Source: Megaleporinus macrocephalus | Taxonomy: Eukaryota; Chordata; Actinopteri; Characiformes; Anostomidae | DNA: 64,000 nt | Direction of reading: 5' to 3' | Assembly (NCBI GenBank): GCA_021613375.1 | Contig: CM038720.1 | Span: 16,275,962 to 16,339,961, forward strand | In this document: positions 1-10,871 of the stretch, one piece after another | Layout of the letters: each line of letters begins with the position of its first letter | How positions within the stretch are numbered: position 1 is the stretch's first letter | Made by a program: the position numbers and the translations under genes | Notes under the pieces: generated by a model | The model's input: the letters and a program-made list of their open reading frames with translations, nothing else | Databases searched by the model: none | What the model was told of the DNA's origin: nothing

Positions 1-278
1 TTCCCAGAGAATATGGAGAGATACGGAGGGCACTGCGAGATAGAGGAGTGAGATTTCAGACGCCATACCCAGCTAAGCTAAAAGTTTTTTGGGAAAATGG
101 CACACAAACGTATGAGAGTGCAGCTAATGCGGCGAGAGATATGAGGAAACGAGGATTCGAAATAGAGGCGGCATCGTATGTTGAGTCTAGCAAGAGACTT
201 GGACTCAAACATAACAACTGGGAAAAAGCTGGTGGCTCACAACGAACCCGCCAAGAGCAGATCAGAGCAGATCAATGA
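1..278 (+). pseudogene. Outer L1 ORF1, C-terminal domain remnant
   Basis: ORF1 of L1 elements encodes an RNA-binding chaperone protein. The visible part matches the C-terminal domain of the inner copy: RFQTPYPAKLKVFWENGTQT here aligns with RFQTPFTKMRVHWEEGTHTY there, followed by a shared A-x-x-RDMR motif. The frame closes with TGA at 276-278. The N-terminal coiled coil and RRM lie outside the window. Immediately after the stop the sequence jumps into ORF2 endonuclease, so the inter-ORF spacer has been lost. Confidence 0.85.
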
Positions 279-2259
279 ACCTGAAAAATTGAAAAAGATG
301 GGATACAGTAATACTTTTTTTTCCTCCCATAAATCAGGACACAAAAGGGGTGTAGCAATTCTAATTTTGAATTGGGTGAATTTTGAGTATATTTCACAAA
401 CACAAAGACAAGGGTGGGAGATTTATATTGGTAAAAGGGAAATTAAACCATGAGGAAGTAACCTTACTTAACATCTATGCTCCCCCAGGCAATAAGAAAA
501 AATTCTTTAAAAGAGTATTTGATCATGTGGCTTCAAACTCATGTGGTACGTTAATATGTGGAGGGGATATGAATGTAATACTCCAGCTAAATCTAGACTC
601 TAGTAATGTCCGAGCTAAAGCTCACCCACAGACTCAAAATCTTAATAATATACTCCAAGAATTGGGCATGGTGGACGTATGGAGAAAGCTACACCCCCCA
701 GGCAAACAGTATACCTATTATTCAGTGAAACATAATGTATATTCCAGAATAGACTATGATGTTTGGTTTAGATATACACAAAATTAAGGACTGTTCAATA
801 GGGGTACCTGATATATCAAGTAACACTAAACCCAGAAACAATTTATGGCGACTTAATTTGGGAATCTTGAATAATAAAACAGTATTTCAACAAATGAAAA
901 AAGATATAAACAGAACGATAATAACGATAATAAGGAAGTGAATCCTAATATTTTATGGGATGCAGCAAAAGTAGTACTTCGAGGTAAACTCATTTCATTA
1001 AACTAATAACTAATTGATTAAAGAGAGGAAGAAAAAATATGAAGAACTTCAAGGCACATTACAGAAACTGGGGATGGCACATGCCAAGGAAGGTAACCCT
1101 AACATGCTGAATAAGATTAAGAAGTTAAAACAGGAGCTTAATAGATTGTATGATGAAGAAATAGAGAAGCAAGCTAGATTCACCAAAGAAAGATTCCATG
1201 AAGTAAGCTCAAAAGCGACTAAACTTCTTGCGTGGAGATTACGGAAATAAAAGGCTAAAAATTTAGTGTGTAGTGAAATTAGAAACCCATATACAAAATA
1301 TTCTTAGTAGTAAATTGGAACACATTAAGGAATCTTTTGAAATGTACTATAAAAAATTATATAATCAACCTGATGTGGGAGAAACAAAAAGTATAACATC
1401 TTTTCTAGAATCATTAGATCTTCCAACTATAAGTCCAGCTCAAAACAAAGTATTAAGTGCAGAAATAACCAAGGATTAGAAAATGCTATTTCAAATCTTA
1501 AATCAAATAAGCCCATGGAAGTTATGGTTTCCCCCCTGAGTGGTTAGATATTTAAAAAAAGAACTAATATCTATGTTGCTGAGAAGTTTTTATTACACAC
1601 TTGGAGAGGGGGGAATCTCTATAATTCCTAAAGAAGGGAAGGATAAGGTGGAATGCTCTTCCTTTTGACTGATCTCTGTATTAAATGTGGATTATAAACT
1701 CTGCGCATCCATTTTGGAAAAAAGATTAGAATATATTATTCCAGATTTGGTAGATCTAGAACAAACAGGCTTTGTACGAATCAGGCAGACACAAGACAAC
1801 ATACGTTTTTTTTTCTTCTAGAACAATTTAGCACAAATTAAATATTCTCACATGTCTGCTGTATCTTTTTTCAATCGCTTCCAATTGATATTCCAAAATG
1901 TCAATTTAACGAAAGGGATAAATAGATATCTAGATTTATTTGGAATGGTAGAAGACCAAGGATAGGGTATAAGACATTGCAACTCCCTAAAGAAAAAGGA
2001 GGGAGAGCACTCCCATGTTTATTAGATTATTATACAGCTGCACAACTTAGAGCCCTAGCTTGTTGTTGTGTATGAAGCCTGATGGAAAACCTATGAAATA
2101 ACACAGATTTCTGCCCCTTTGCAATCATTACATGGAAATAGTAGCATAGATAGTACAATTAGCAAAAACTTGAATAGATGGACTAGTCAGGCCTTAATAG
2201 TATGGTGTAGAGCGGTTAAGAAGTTACATTTAACTGAACAAGTGAAAATACTAAGATAG
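279..2259 (+). pseudogene. Outer L1 ORF2, 5' part (endonuclease, broken RT)
   Basis: ORF2 encodes endonuclease plus reverse transcriptase. Endonuclease motifs are visible in shifting frames: KRGVAILI near 340-365, a VTLLNIYAPPGNKKKFFKRV block near 460-520, LICGGDMNVI near 553-583 and YSRIDY near 740-757. A linker frame runs 1014-1250, and RT motifs include PPEW near 1535, [10 protein letters not shown] near 1675-1705 and EQTGFVR near 1755-1785. The sequence then jumps to the post-RT motif LFQSLPIDIPK near 1865-1900 and SRFIWNGRRPR near 1930-1960, skipping the catalytic YADD/FADD region. No function remains. Confidence 0.88.
2244..2259 (+). repeat. Target-site duplication, left copy (16 bp)
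   Basis: The 16 bases gaaaatactaagatag directly precede the inner L1 and recur without mismatch at 7599-7614 directly after it. This is the mark of target-primed reverse transcription. Confidence 0.93.
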
Positions 2260-2377
2260 AGACTTCCGGTGGGTGGTTGAGAGAAATGGCAGCGTAGGAG
2301 TCGAGCTCCCGGTGGTCGGAGTAAATAACCCCCAAAACTTTGAAAATACAACAGATAATTAACATTTTTCCTACAAT
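2260..2377 (+). promoter_or_regulatory. Inner L1 5' UTR / internal promoter region
   Basis: This is the sequence between the target-site duplication and the first plausible ORF1 ATG (2378). LINE promoters are internal to this region. It begins gacttccggtgggtgg and is more GC-rich than the rest of the element. No specific factor site can be assigned. Its presence, directly abutting the duplication, indicates no obvious 5' truncation. Confidence 0.6.
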
Positions 2378-3345
2378 ATGTCAGGGGGGGCTAAACCCAA
2401 AAGTAAAAGACTGCAAGAAAAACGGGAAAGAATCATACCATACCGATATGGACGAAGAGGAAGACAGCGCACTAACAAGAGAAGATGGCGCAGACGAGTG
2501 TGGGGCTATCGAGGCGATGCGGACGGGCCTCAAAAACATAAGCGACCAAATCGATGACCTCAAGTCAGAGCTGAAAGCAGACTTCAGGGAGTTCAAGGAG
2601 GAGTTTAAACAGGAAATCAGAGACGAATGGCTCAATTCAAACAAAACATCGACCAGAAGTTAACGGTGAATGCCCAAGCAATACAAGAGCAAAGCCTGAA
2701 AATTGATGAATCGGCATCACGAATCAATGATCTGGAAACATGGAGCGTGGAGGTAAATAATGCGCTTCAACAAACACTGAAAGAACAGCAATCACTGACA
2801 GATAAGCTGAATGATTTGGAATCCAGATCTAGAAGGAACAATCTACGAATTTACGGTGTTCCTGAAGGAATGGAGGGCAGCTCTGTATCTCAGTTCGTAG
2901 AGAAATTGCTTTGAGACGAACTTCCACTTTCAGAGGTCACGGACTTGCAGATTCAAAGAGCTCACCCAGCATTGACCGAAAAACTTCCCCTCCGGTCAAC
3001 TTTCACCAATTCGGAGTTAAAGAGATGGTTCTGAGGAAGGCTTGGCAAAAAAAGATCAAAATTGGCGAAAGAGTACTGTCGTTTGACCATGATTATACTA
3101 CTATGGTAGTACAGCAACGCAAAGCGTACGCCAACGCCAAAAGAGTACTCAAAGAAAAGGGCATTCGCTTTCAGACACCATTTACCAAGATGCGGGTGCA
3201 CTGGGAAGAAGGAACCCACACATACAACAGCGCAGGAGAAGCAGTGCGAGATATGCGTCAGAGAGCCACAACAAGTAAGCGGTGGAAATCTTTTACTCGA
3301 GCGACTCCAGCGGATCAAACAGTGGCAGCGCGCCGGTGGAGATGA
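2378..3345 (+). pseudogene. Inner L1 ORF1 (coiled coil + RRM + CTD), frameshifted
   Basis: This encodes the L1 ORF1 RNA-binding protein. Order along the sequence: acidic N-terminus (TDMDEEED near 2430-2460), a coiled coil of charged heptads near 2520-2840, an RRM-like segment with SRRNNLRIYGVPEG near 2830-2872, and a C-terminal domain with KRVLKEKGIRFQTPFTKMR near 3135-3193. The likely start is the ATG at 2378; a G7 run right after it (2384-2390) is a plausible slippage site. Frameshifts lie near 2390-2430, 2625 and 3000, and a TGA at 2912 interrupts the frame. The protein is not made intact. Confidence 0.85.
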
Positions 3346-3926
3346 TGAGTCTGAGATGACCAAACATGCGAAAGAACGACTCCGAGAATGAAAATGAACA
3401 ACGAAAAGCGAAAATGAACAGCGTAACTTTTCCAGGGCATGGAAAAACTGGGAAAAAAGCTGCAAACTTAGAGGGATGTACCCTGAAAAAGGTTGGAACG
3501 TTATTTTATTTGTTTTTATTGTTGTAAGCATCCCTAGCTTTATTTGTAAAACATTTCAAATAATAGTTCTACAGACAGCAGTCTTTACATTGACTTGTTT
3601 AACCAATCCGACCAGCGGAGACTACGGCTTCTGGAACTGCCATTAGACAGTTATGGCTAGTGTTAGAGGAATAATCTGTAATGGATTCTTACCCTACCCT
3701 AGCAGAGGGCCCTTTCCATGTGCAAGGCCTTTTCCCTCATTTCAGAAGGAAATTGTTTTTTGGAAGTCCAAAGTTAAGTTTTGTGTTCCTTTTATGTTTG
3801 ATTTTTGTTGGCTGTTTAAAGTTCTGAAATCTTGTGTTTTGAAATGTTCTAATGTCAACTTGTGGGGATACAGCAATGTGAGATACATTTTATGTTTAGA
3901 TGCTTTATAAAGATGGGATTAAGCTG
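3346..3926 (+). other. Inner L1 inter-ORF spacer
   Basis: No coding homology is visible in about 580 bases between the ORF1 stop and the ORF2 start. The end of ORF1 may extend into the first 80 bases in another frame. The short ORF at 3653-3910 has no recognisable motif. Confidence 0.6.
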
Positions 3927-6900
3927 ATGTCTTTAAATGTGAACGGATTGGGGAATCCAATCAAAAGGGCCAAGGTAATGGCTAAATTAAAAAAAGAAAA
4001 GGTTCATGTTACCTTTCTACAAGAAACACATTTATCTGAACAAGAACACGAGAAATTGAAAAGATTTGGTTATAGAAATACTTGGATACGACTAGTCTGC
4101 AAAAGAGTAAAAAGCATTTAACGAAATTTGTAAGCCATGCTTGGGAGGAACTGGGCTTCTTTGATGTCTGGAGAGATAATCACCCATTTGAGAGGGATTG
4201 TACCCATTTTTCGGCCCCGCATTCAGTTTATTCTAGGATAGATTATTTTCTTATGCAAAAGAGCAAGCGTTATCGAGTGAAAGATTGTAGAATTGGTGTA
4301 GCTGAATTGTCAGATCATAATTCAGTATATCTGACTCTCCAAACAAATAGTAGAAAGAAAAACACTGTGTGGAGGCTAAATGTAGGACTATTGAATAATA
4401 AGACTATAGTTGAACAATTAAAATCAGAAATCAGAATGTATATAAAGCAAAATGATAATGGAGAAGTAAACCCCTCCATACTATGGGACGCATTAAAAGC
4501 TGTGATAAGGGGAAAATTAATAGCAATAACTTCATCCCAAAAAAAAGTCAGATTGGCAACATATAAACAACTTATCTCAGACTTACGGACCTTGGAGCAA
4601 CAACATAGATTGAACAGAGATAGCAGGGTATTAGAGCAGATAAATAAATTACAAAAACAGATAAATCCTTGAGCAAGAGATTGAGAAAAAAGCAAGATTT
4701 TTAAAGCAGTCCTATTATGAAACTGGACCAAAAGCTACTAAATTACTTGCTCGACGGCTGCGTAAACAACAAGCCGATTCTATCGTTTATAAAATTAGAG
4801 ACCCCCAAACAAATAAATTGCTTTGCGAACCAAAAGAAATAGAAAACATTTTTAAAAATTACTATAAAGATTTATACACACAAACAGTAACAGCGGATGA
4901 AAAAAATACAAGAGACTTTCTTAAATCACTAGATTTACCCTCTATTGGTGAGAGTCAAAACGAGATAATTATGGCAGAAATAACTTTAAAAGAGATTCAG
5001 AGTGCAATTGGCAGATTGAAAACAAACAAGGCCCCAGGCAGTGATGGATTCCCTCCCGAATGGTACAAAATATTTAAAGAAGAATTAAGCCTGCTCCTAC
5101 AGAATACATTTAACTGGATTATTAAAGAAGGTGCTGTCCCCCCATCATGAAGGGAGGCAATAATTTCAGTGATTCCCAAGGATGGTAAAGATAAAGAATA
5201 CTGTAGCAATTATAGACCCATATCGATTTTAAACGTGGATTACAAATTATACACTTCAATAATTTCTAAACGTTTTGAGATGTTTATACCAGAATTAATT
5301 GATGATGATCAAACTGGATTCATCAAAGGCTGACAAACTATACATGAACGATAGATGAAGGTAAGAACGATACATGTAATAAATAAAATACAAAACGGAA
5401 AAATACCCGCTGCCTTAATTAGCCTAGATGCAGAAAAAGCCTTTGATAAGGTAGATTGGAATTTTCTGTATTTAACACTGGAGAGATTTGGCTTCAATGA
5501 GAATTCAATTAGATGTATAAGATCAATTTACCAACAGCCTACTTCTAGAGTCAAAATCAATGGCTCCTTGACTGAAAGTTTTATTTTGGAGAGAGGAACA
5601 CGGCAAGGGTGCTGCCTTAGCCCCATACTTTTTGCCATCTATATGGAACCATTGGCTCAAGCAATTCAAGAGGATGTAGATATAAAGGGTATAAGAATAG
5701 GGGACAAAATACATGTAGTTAGCCTCTTTGCAGACGATGTCATGATTTACCTTAAAAATCCTGAAACAACCTTTCCCAAATTAATGAACCTTCTAGAAAG
5801 ACTTAGGTCATATGCAGGATATACTTTAAATATTTAAAAAACGCAAATTTTACTATTTAACTATATACCTTCCCTGGACCTTATTCAGCAATATAATCTA
5901 AAATGGGATTCAAAATCAATAAGATACTTAGGTGTGAATATAACACAGGAAAACACAAAGCTATATATGGCCAATTATAAGGAAATAAATCAAAATGTAA
6001 AAATGGATATTACCAGATGGTCTACTTATACAATGGATTTTAGCAATAGGATTAATGCAATAAAAATGACTATTTTACCAAAACTGCTGTATCTTTTTCA
6101 GTCTTTGCCGGTTGAAGTGCCTCAAAGTAATTTTAATGCCTGGAATAAACTCATATCCAGATTCATTTGGGAAGGGAAAAGACCCAGAGTACGCTACTCA
6201 ACACTTCAGTTGCCAAAAGAAAAAGGTGGAATGGCGCTTCCAAACTTGAGGGAGTACTTTTATGCAGCTCAATTATGTCCTATCTATTGCTGGTGTAATA
6301 GCGATTACCACGCAAAGTGGAAGAAAATCGAGGTATCCACATACAGTCGAGTTCAGTCTTCAGTCCTAGGGGAGAAACATCTCCCTCCAAAAATAAGTAA
6401 TTTTGATCAGACTACAAATTTTACTTTACAAATCTGGTTTGATTTTATTAGACAATACAAACTGCAGAAAGAACAAAGAATACTGAGGTGGATCGGCATG
6501 GATAATGATTTTAAACCTGGAACAAGTGATTGTACCTTTAAACAGTGGATAACCAGGGGGACTACTGCCTTCTACACACTTACTGAAAATGGTAAAATGA
6601 AGAGCTTTCAGGAATTAAAGGAGAAATTTGCACCTACGAACCAGGATTTCTTCAGATATTTACAACTTATTATAACAAAGGGATTATTATAACAAAGAAG
6701 TAAAAGTGGAAAATTTGGAGAAATTGAATCCAATTATTAAAGTGATATTGAGTGCATATGGCAATAAAACAATTAGGATAATTTCCTCTCTCTACCAAAC
6801 TTTAATGGAGTGTAAACATTACTCAACATTATATGTTAAAAGTAAATGGGGAAAAAGAACTGAGTGTAGAAATTACAGAGGAAGAGTGGCAGGCTATATG

Positions 6901-7403
6901 TAAAACACAACACAGCTCCACAAATTCCCAAAAATGGAGAGAATTTGGATGGAAAAATGTAATTCGATTCTTTGTTACCCCCAAAATTAGAGGCAGACAG
7001 CTTTCACTCCTGCAACCGTGCTGGAGACAATGCGGTACCAACTCATACGCATATTTTCTGGAGTTGCCAAAGGCTCGATCAATTTTGGCAAGGTGTCCAT
7101 TCCACAGTAAATGAAGTGCTGGGTTACAAAATTCCAGCGAAAGGCACGGTATTATACCTCAGCAGCATTTCAAAGTTTGTGTTGAAAAAAGATAGATTTC
7201 TGGCACAAATACTCTTAATAGCTGCCAAAAAGGCCATAACAAGGAATTGGCTCAAAACTGACGCACCTATAGTAAGCCAGTGGATTGATATTATACAGGA
7301 AATTTTTCAGATGGAAAAAATTACCCATGCTTTAAGGCATGAATTAGACTCGTTTAATGAAAAGTGGCAAAAGTGGACAACACACATGAATAAGGTTTTA
7401 TAA
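3927..7403 (+). pseudogene. Inner L1 ORF2 (endonuclease-reverse transcriptase), defective
   Basis: The likely start is the ATG at 3927, opening with MSLNVNGLGNPIKRAKV and the catalytic LQETHLS (residue E of the endonuclease). The frame jumps near 4080 from GYRNT to LDTTSLQKS, losing about 270 bases of endonuclease that are still present in the outer copy. RT motifs follow: [40 protein letters not shown] and the active-site FADDVMIYL near 5730-5755. The C-terminal zinc-knuckle-like region is near 6970-7075. Stops occur at 5148, 5330, 5352 and 5835, with several frameshifts. A 13-base microduplication (attataacaaag) near 6668-6697 breaks the post-RT frame. TAA at 7401 closes the frame. Confidence 0.88.
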
Positions 7404-7598
7404 AGATAAAAAAGAGACATTGGCTTTATGTAATTATGTTAATTGGAAATTGTGCAACTTCTATTGTACTGTGTTATAATTGTAAACCCATCAAGTGTTT
7501 TTTTTTTTTTGTTTTTGTTTTTTGTATTTTGTTTAATTTGTTTATTTTGTTTGTTATTATCATTGCAAAACTAATAAAAGAGAAAGTGACAAAAAAAA
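7404..7598 (+). other. Inner L1 3' UTR and A-rich tail
   Basis: This short 3' UTR has a T/G-rich stretch (7496-7555) and ends in aaagtgacaaaaaaaa immediately before the right target-site duplication. Confidence 0.8.
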
Positions 7599-7614
7599 GA
7601 AAATACTAAGATAG
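7599..7614 (+). repeat. Target-site duplication, right copy (16 bp)
   Basis: Exact repeat of 2244-2259. The A at 7600 and the preceding A-tail make the 5' edge of the repeat slightly ambiguous. Confidence 0.93.
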
Positions 7615-8711
7615 GTTGAGTTCGACCAACTTTTTGAACCAGCGAAATTAGATGGGAGATTTAAACAGTGGATGGAAAAAGGTATAACAGCATACTGTAC
7701 AATGGTCACAGGGGGAGAATTTGAATCTTATACCCATCTGACTGAACAGTTTAAATTAGATAAGCAAGACTTTTATAGTTATCTACAAGTAAGGGATTAT
7801 TATAATAAAGAACTGAAAAAGATTAATATACCCAAAGACAATTTGATTTGGGCCTTCATAAATGTCTATAAAATTAAGGATATTAGGAGATTGATTTCAA
7901 ATATATACAAAAGTATCCAAATAAGTAAAACACATTCAACAACTTACATAAAATCAAAATGGGAGAAAGAAAGTAACATAGCAATCCCAGATGAAGACTG
8001 GAACATCTACTGTAGATGGATAGTTACAACATCACACTCAAGACTTTTGAGAGAATTAAATTGGAAGTGTTTAGTTAGGTTTTTTATACCCCCAAGAGGA
8101 CAGCTCTTATGGATAAAGGAGTACATCAGGGTTGGTGTTGGATAAAATGTGGTACTCAATATGGCTGATCACTTTCATATTTTTTGGAGTAGTCTTTCTG
8201 GTTGAAGATTGGGAATGCCATACAGGATTTATTCAGGATTAAGTTTGAGTTTTCATGGATGAACCTTTATCTGGGAAAAGTACTTAAACTACTTGGGGAA
8301 AATGACAAATACTTGATAGCAGCCAGTAAAAAAACTATAATTAGAAAATGGATGCAGTCGGATCCTCCAACAAAGGAACAATGGATCAAAATTGTTGGTG
8401 AAATCTATGCGATGGAGAAGATCACATTTATGCTACAACTAAGCATGGATTACTTTATAAAATATTGGGAAAAGTGGACTCTGATCTACCCCTTGTCTGA
8501 AACTGCATTAGCATAAATGAAGCACTATGTAACACTGTGAAAATTGAATGTTGACTGTGAAATGTCCCTATGGACGTATTAAGTTGGACTATGTTGGGGC
8601 CTACTAGACAGCCATGGTTCACAAGTTTTCTATAGTTGTTGTTATTTTTTTTCCCCTCCTCTTTCCCTCCCCCATGTATGTCATGTTAAATCATTTGGGG
8701 AAAAAAAAAGT
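7615..8711 (+). mobile_element. Outer L1, 3' portion
   Basis: This continues the outer L1 beyond the inner insertion. The ORF2 C-terminal region reads FKQWMEKGITAYCTMVTGGE near 7660-7720 and THSTTYIKSKWEKE near 7930-7970, matching the corresponding region of the inner copy. A second frame, 8202-8516, carries SKKTIIRKWMQSDPPTKEQW. The 3' UTR runs from 8517 and ends in two A runs near 8701-8719. Frames break at 8143 and near 8100-8200. The 3' duplication cannot be judged because the 5' end of this element is off the window. Confidence 0.87.
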
Positions 8712-8884
8712 ACAAAAAAAATATTTGGTGGCAGTTTAACTCTTAACTGGTTCACCGTATGCTTCTTTAAATCTCTCTCAGATTTATTTTAATCAAAACT
8801 ATTCAAAAGAACGAACCTCACTTTCCGCCTCAACGACCATCAATACTCAGTTACCATTTTATCCACAATCAGTCTTTTTCTCAA

Positions 8885-9290
8885 AGCCTTTTGCATTTCT
8901 CAGATAGTTGGAATTCCCATCACTTTCAGGGTTATCCAACACTTCCACGATGGAGCATCTGGTTGTCCAGTGGAAACCTTGCCAGCTTACCACTAACACC
9001 TCCAAAGACTTACTTAATTACAGTTGTTTTCTTCTCCTGCTCTTAGAGACTCATCACTCCTACTTCACAAACACTGAACCATTTCTCATTGCTACTCTGA
9101 TAGAAAGTCTCTCTATATTCATTGATGCATAAAGTATACATTTTATTTGGTTTGGTATCTGGTGTCTATCAGAGGAGGATGGGTTCCCCCTTTTGAGTCT
9201 GGTTCCTCTCCTTTGAGGTTTCTTCCTCTTGCTCAGAGGGAGTTTTTGTCGTGCTATAATAATAAACCTTGACATGACATTTAACTGCTT
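8885..9290 (+). repeat. L2-type 3' tail repeat, copy 1
   Basis: This shares a conserved core with 14641-15070 and 45545-45830 (TCCAACACTTCCACGATGGA and ctcctgctcttagagac are recognisable variants). Its second half (gaggaggatgggttcccc ... gtttcttcctc ... agggagttttt) matches the 3' UTR of the L2 element near 61065-61140. It is best read as a 5'-truncated L2-family 3' end, or a SINE borrowing that end. Confidence 0.65.
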
Positions 9291-10870
9291 AGAATAGACT
9301 TCTCTGTTCTTGATTCAAATACTCTTTAACATTCAACATCAAACAAGCAAACTAAACAACTTGGCTAACCACACTTCTCTACCTTAAGTTAAAATCACTG
9401 CTCAGTCTATATCGTGAACCTACGTCATCTCAACTTTAGGCTTTCCCAGAACACTCAACCAACCAACCCGCTTTTCATTACAAAATCTGGATCTATTATA
9501 TCACACCTCTGATTTCACACTCATCTTTACCACGTCCTCTCTCAGTGATTATTCTCCAGTGCATTTCTCAGGACATCTATCCAGAATTGGCGCAGCTTCT
9601 ACGGCTGCTCTGACTTTGGTCCTCGCAGGCATATGACAGCTACATTCATTCCCCATCAACAACCTCAGGTTGGCACAAGAAGCTTGTGTCTCTCTAAGCT
9701 GGGCCTGACTTCAAGTCTCAGCAGCTGAAGCCACCCAGAACTCCAGCCCAAGTTTCCTGAGTTCCCTTTCCATGCCCTGCCTTAGTGGTCCGCACTTCGC
9801 AAAATAAAGTTATGAAATAACTTAAGTTTGGGAGAAGGACCATGCCCAAACTCCTCCTCGCACTCATTACATGCCCTATATAAGCCACTCCTCTTCATTT
9901 TTTGGACAATTCACAATTCTCACTTAAAAGTAAATGGAAGTTTTAAAACTAACTTGTTTAGTCTTTATTGTACTTATTATTTCTTAATGTATTTTAAACG
10001 TAATCTTTAAATGCAGAATCTGTCCTTTTAATGAAGAAAATAAAAATATGGCATGAATGCAATTTTTGTCTCCCTCAGACTCTACAGCACCTATTAAATT
10101 TGGAGATATCAGGCATCATTTGTCAGCCTTTCTTAGTAAGAATTATTTCTTAAAACCCACTTGCAGTTTTTGAGGATTCTGACATTCATTACTATTAGAG
10201 ATTTATTCTCAGGTAACAGAATCTACACACTCAAGAACACAAAGGTGTGAAACCTATTTTGATCCCTCTGAGTTATCAAATTATAGACTCAAATCTTCCC
10301 TTTATATCAAAGACACACACAAACACACATATACATATATATATATAGTGGGCTACTGAACACTTATGAACAGTATTTACACACAGACACTGTGTTAAGC
10401 AGTTTGTTCTCCTGGCCCTTTAAGATCAAGCTGAGGAAACAAATCTGTTTATGTTCACTCATAGCAGTGAGTGGACTCCCTTTTGGCTCAAATGGGGACT
10501 TGGTTTAGCGATTCTGTTTTTTTAGTAGAGAATAAAGTTTCACTCCTCAATATTTTTGGTTATAAAGTCAACTTTGCCTCAGCGTTCTCACTCTTTCGTT
10601 TCTTTGTAGTGCGGTGAATGTAGATGTAACTTCTCTCCCTTTTTTCAGGCTGTTGATTTTCCCGAGGCTGAGTCTTGCTTCTTGTTGTGTTGTCTTAAAA
10701 TAGACAATCCTTTACTTCAGTTTTATGCTTACTTTATGTTCTGGCTGCCATATCAGTCTCATTCTTGTATTTTTGCGATAACTCCTCTCGAAACAAATCA
10801 CATTGTTTCTGACCTTTCCAAATAAAAATATTCTATTTTCTAATCACAGTGACACAAAACTTGTCAACAA
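9291..10870. other. Unannotated AT-rich intergenic stretch
   Basis: No convincing coding or RNA gene is visible. A TATA-like cctatataagcc sits at about 9876-9887 without a supported transcript. A short CA/TA microsatellite lies at about 10313-10347. The sequence is probably old transposon debris. Confidence 0.5.
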
Positions 10871-10871
10871 A

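Larger units (their letters stand above)
1..2259 (+). mobile_element. Outer L1-clade LINE, 5' portion (interrupted)
   Basis: This is the 5' part of an old, heavily deleted L1-type LINE that runs in from before the window. It holds the end of ORF1, the apurinic endonuclease region of ORF2, a linker, the start of the reverse transcriptase and part of the post-RT region. A second L1 (2260-7598) splits it, and it resumes at 7615. Comparison with the inner L1 shows two deletions: the ORF1-ORF2 spacer is gone near position 278, and the RT catalytic core is gone between about 1815 and 1865. Frameshifts and stops are frequent, so the copy is dead. Confidence 0.9.
2260..7598 (+). mobile_element. Inner L1-clade LINE, full-length, inserted in outer L1
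   Basis: This LINE has a short 5' UTR, ORF1, a spacer of about 580 bp, ORF2 and a 3' UTR ending in an A-rich tail. A perfect 16-bp direct repeat brackets it, and the outer L1 post-RT frame continues on the far side. The EE..ILR segment before the break and FKQWMEKG after it align in order with EQRILRW and FKQWITRG of this element. It is full length at its 5' end but cannot be autonomous: the endonuclease carries an internal deletion, and both ORFs have stops and frameshifts. Confidence 0.93.

Noticed and set aside
2381..2644. Minus ORF antisense to L1 ORF1
   Set aside because: Shadow of the coiled-coil coding region.
2962..3531. Minus ORF of 189 codons antisense to L1 ORF1
   Set aside because: Shadow of the ORF1 C-terminal domain and spacer; no motif.
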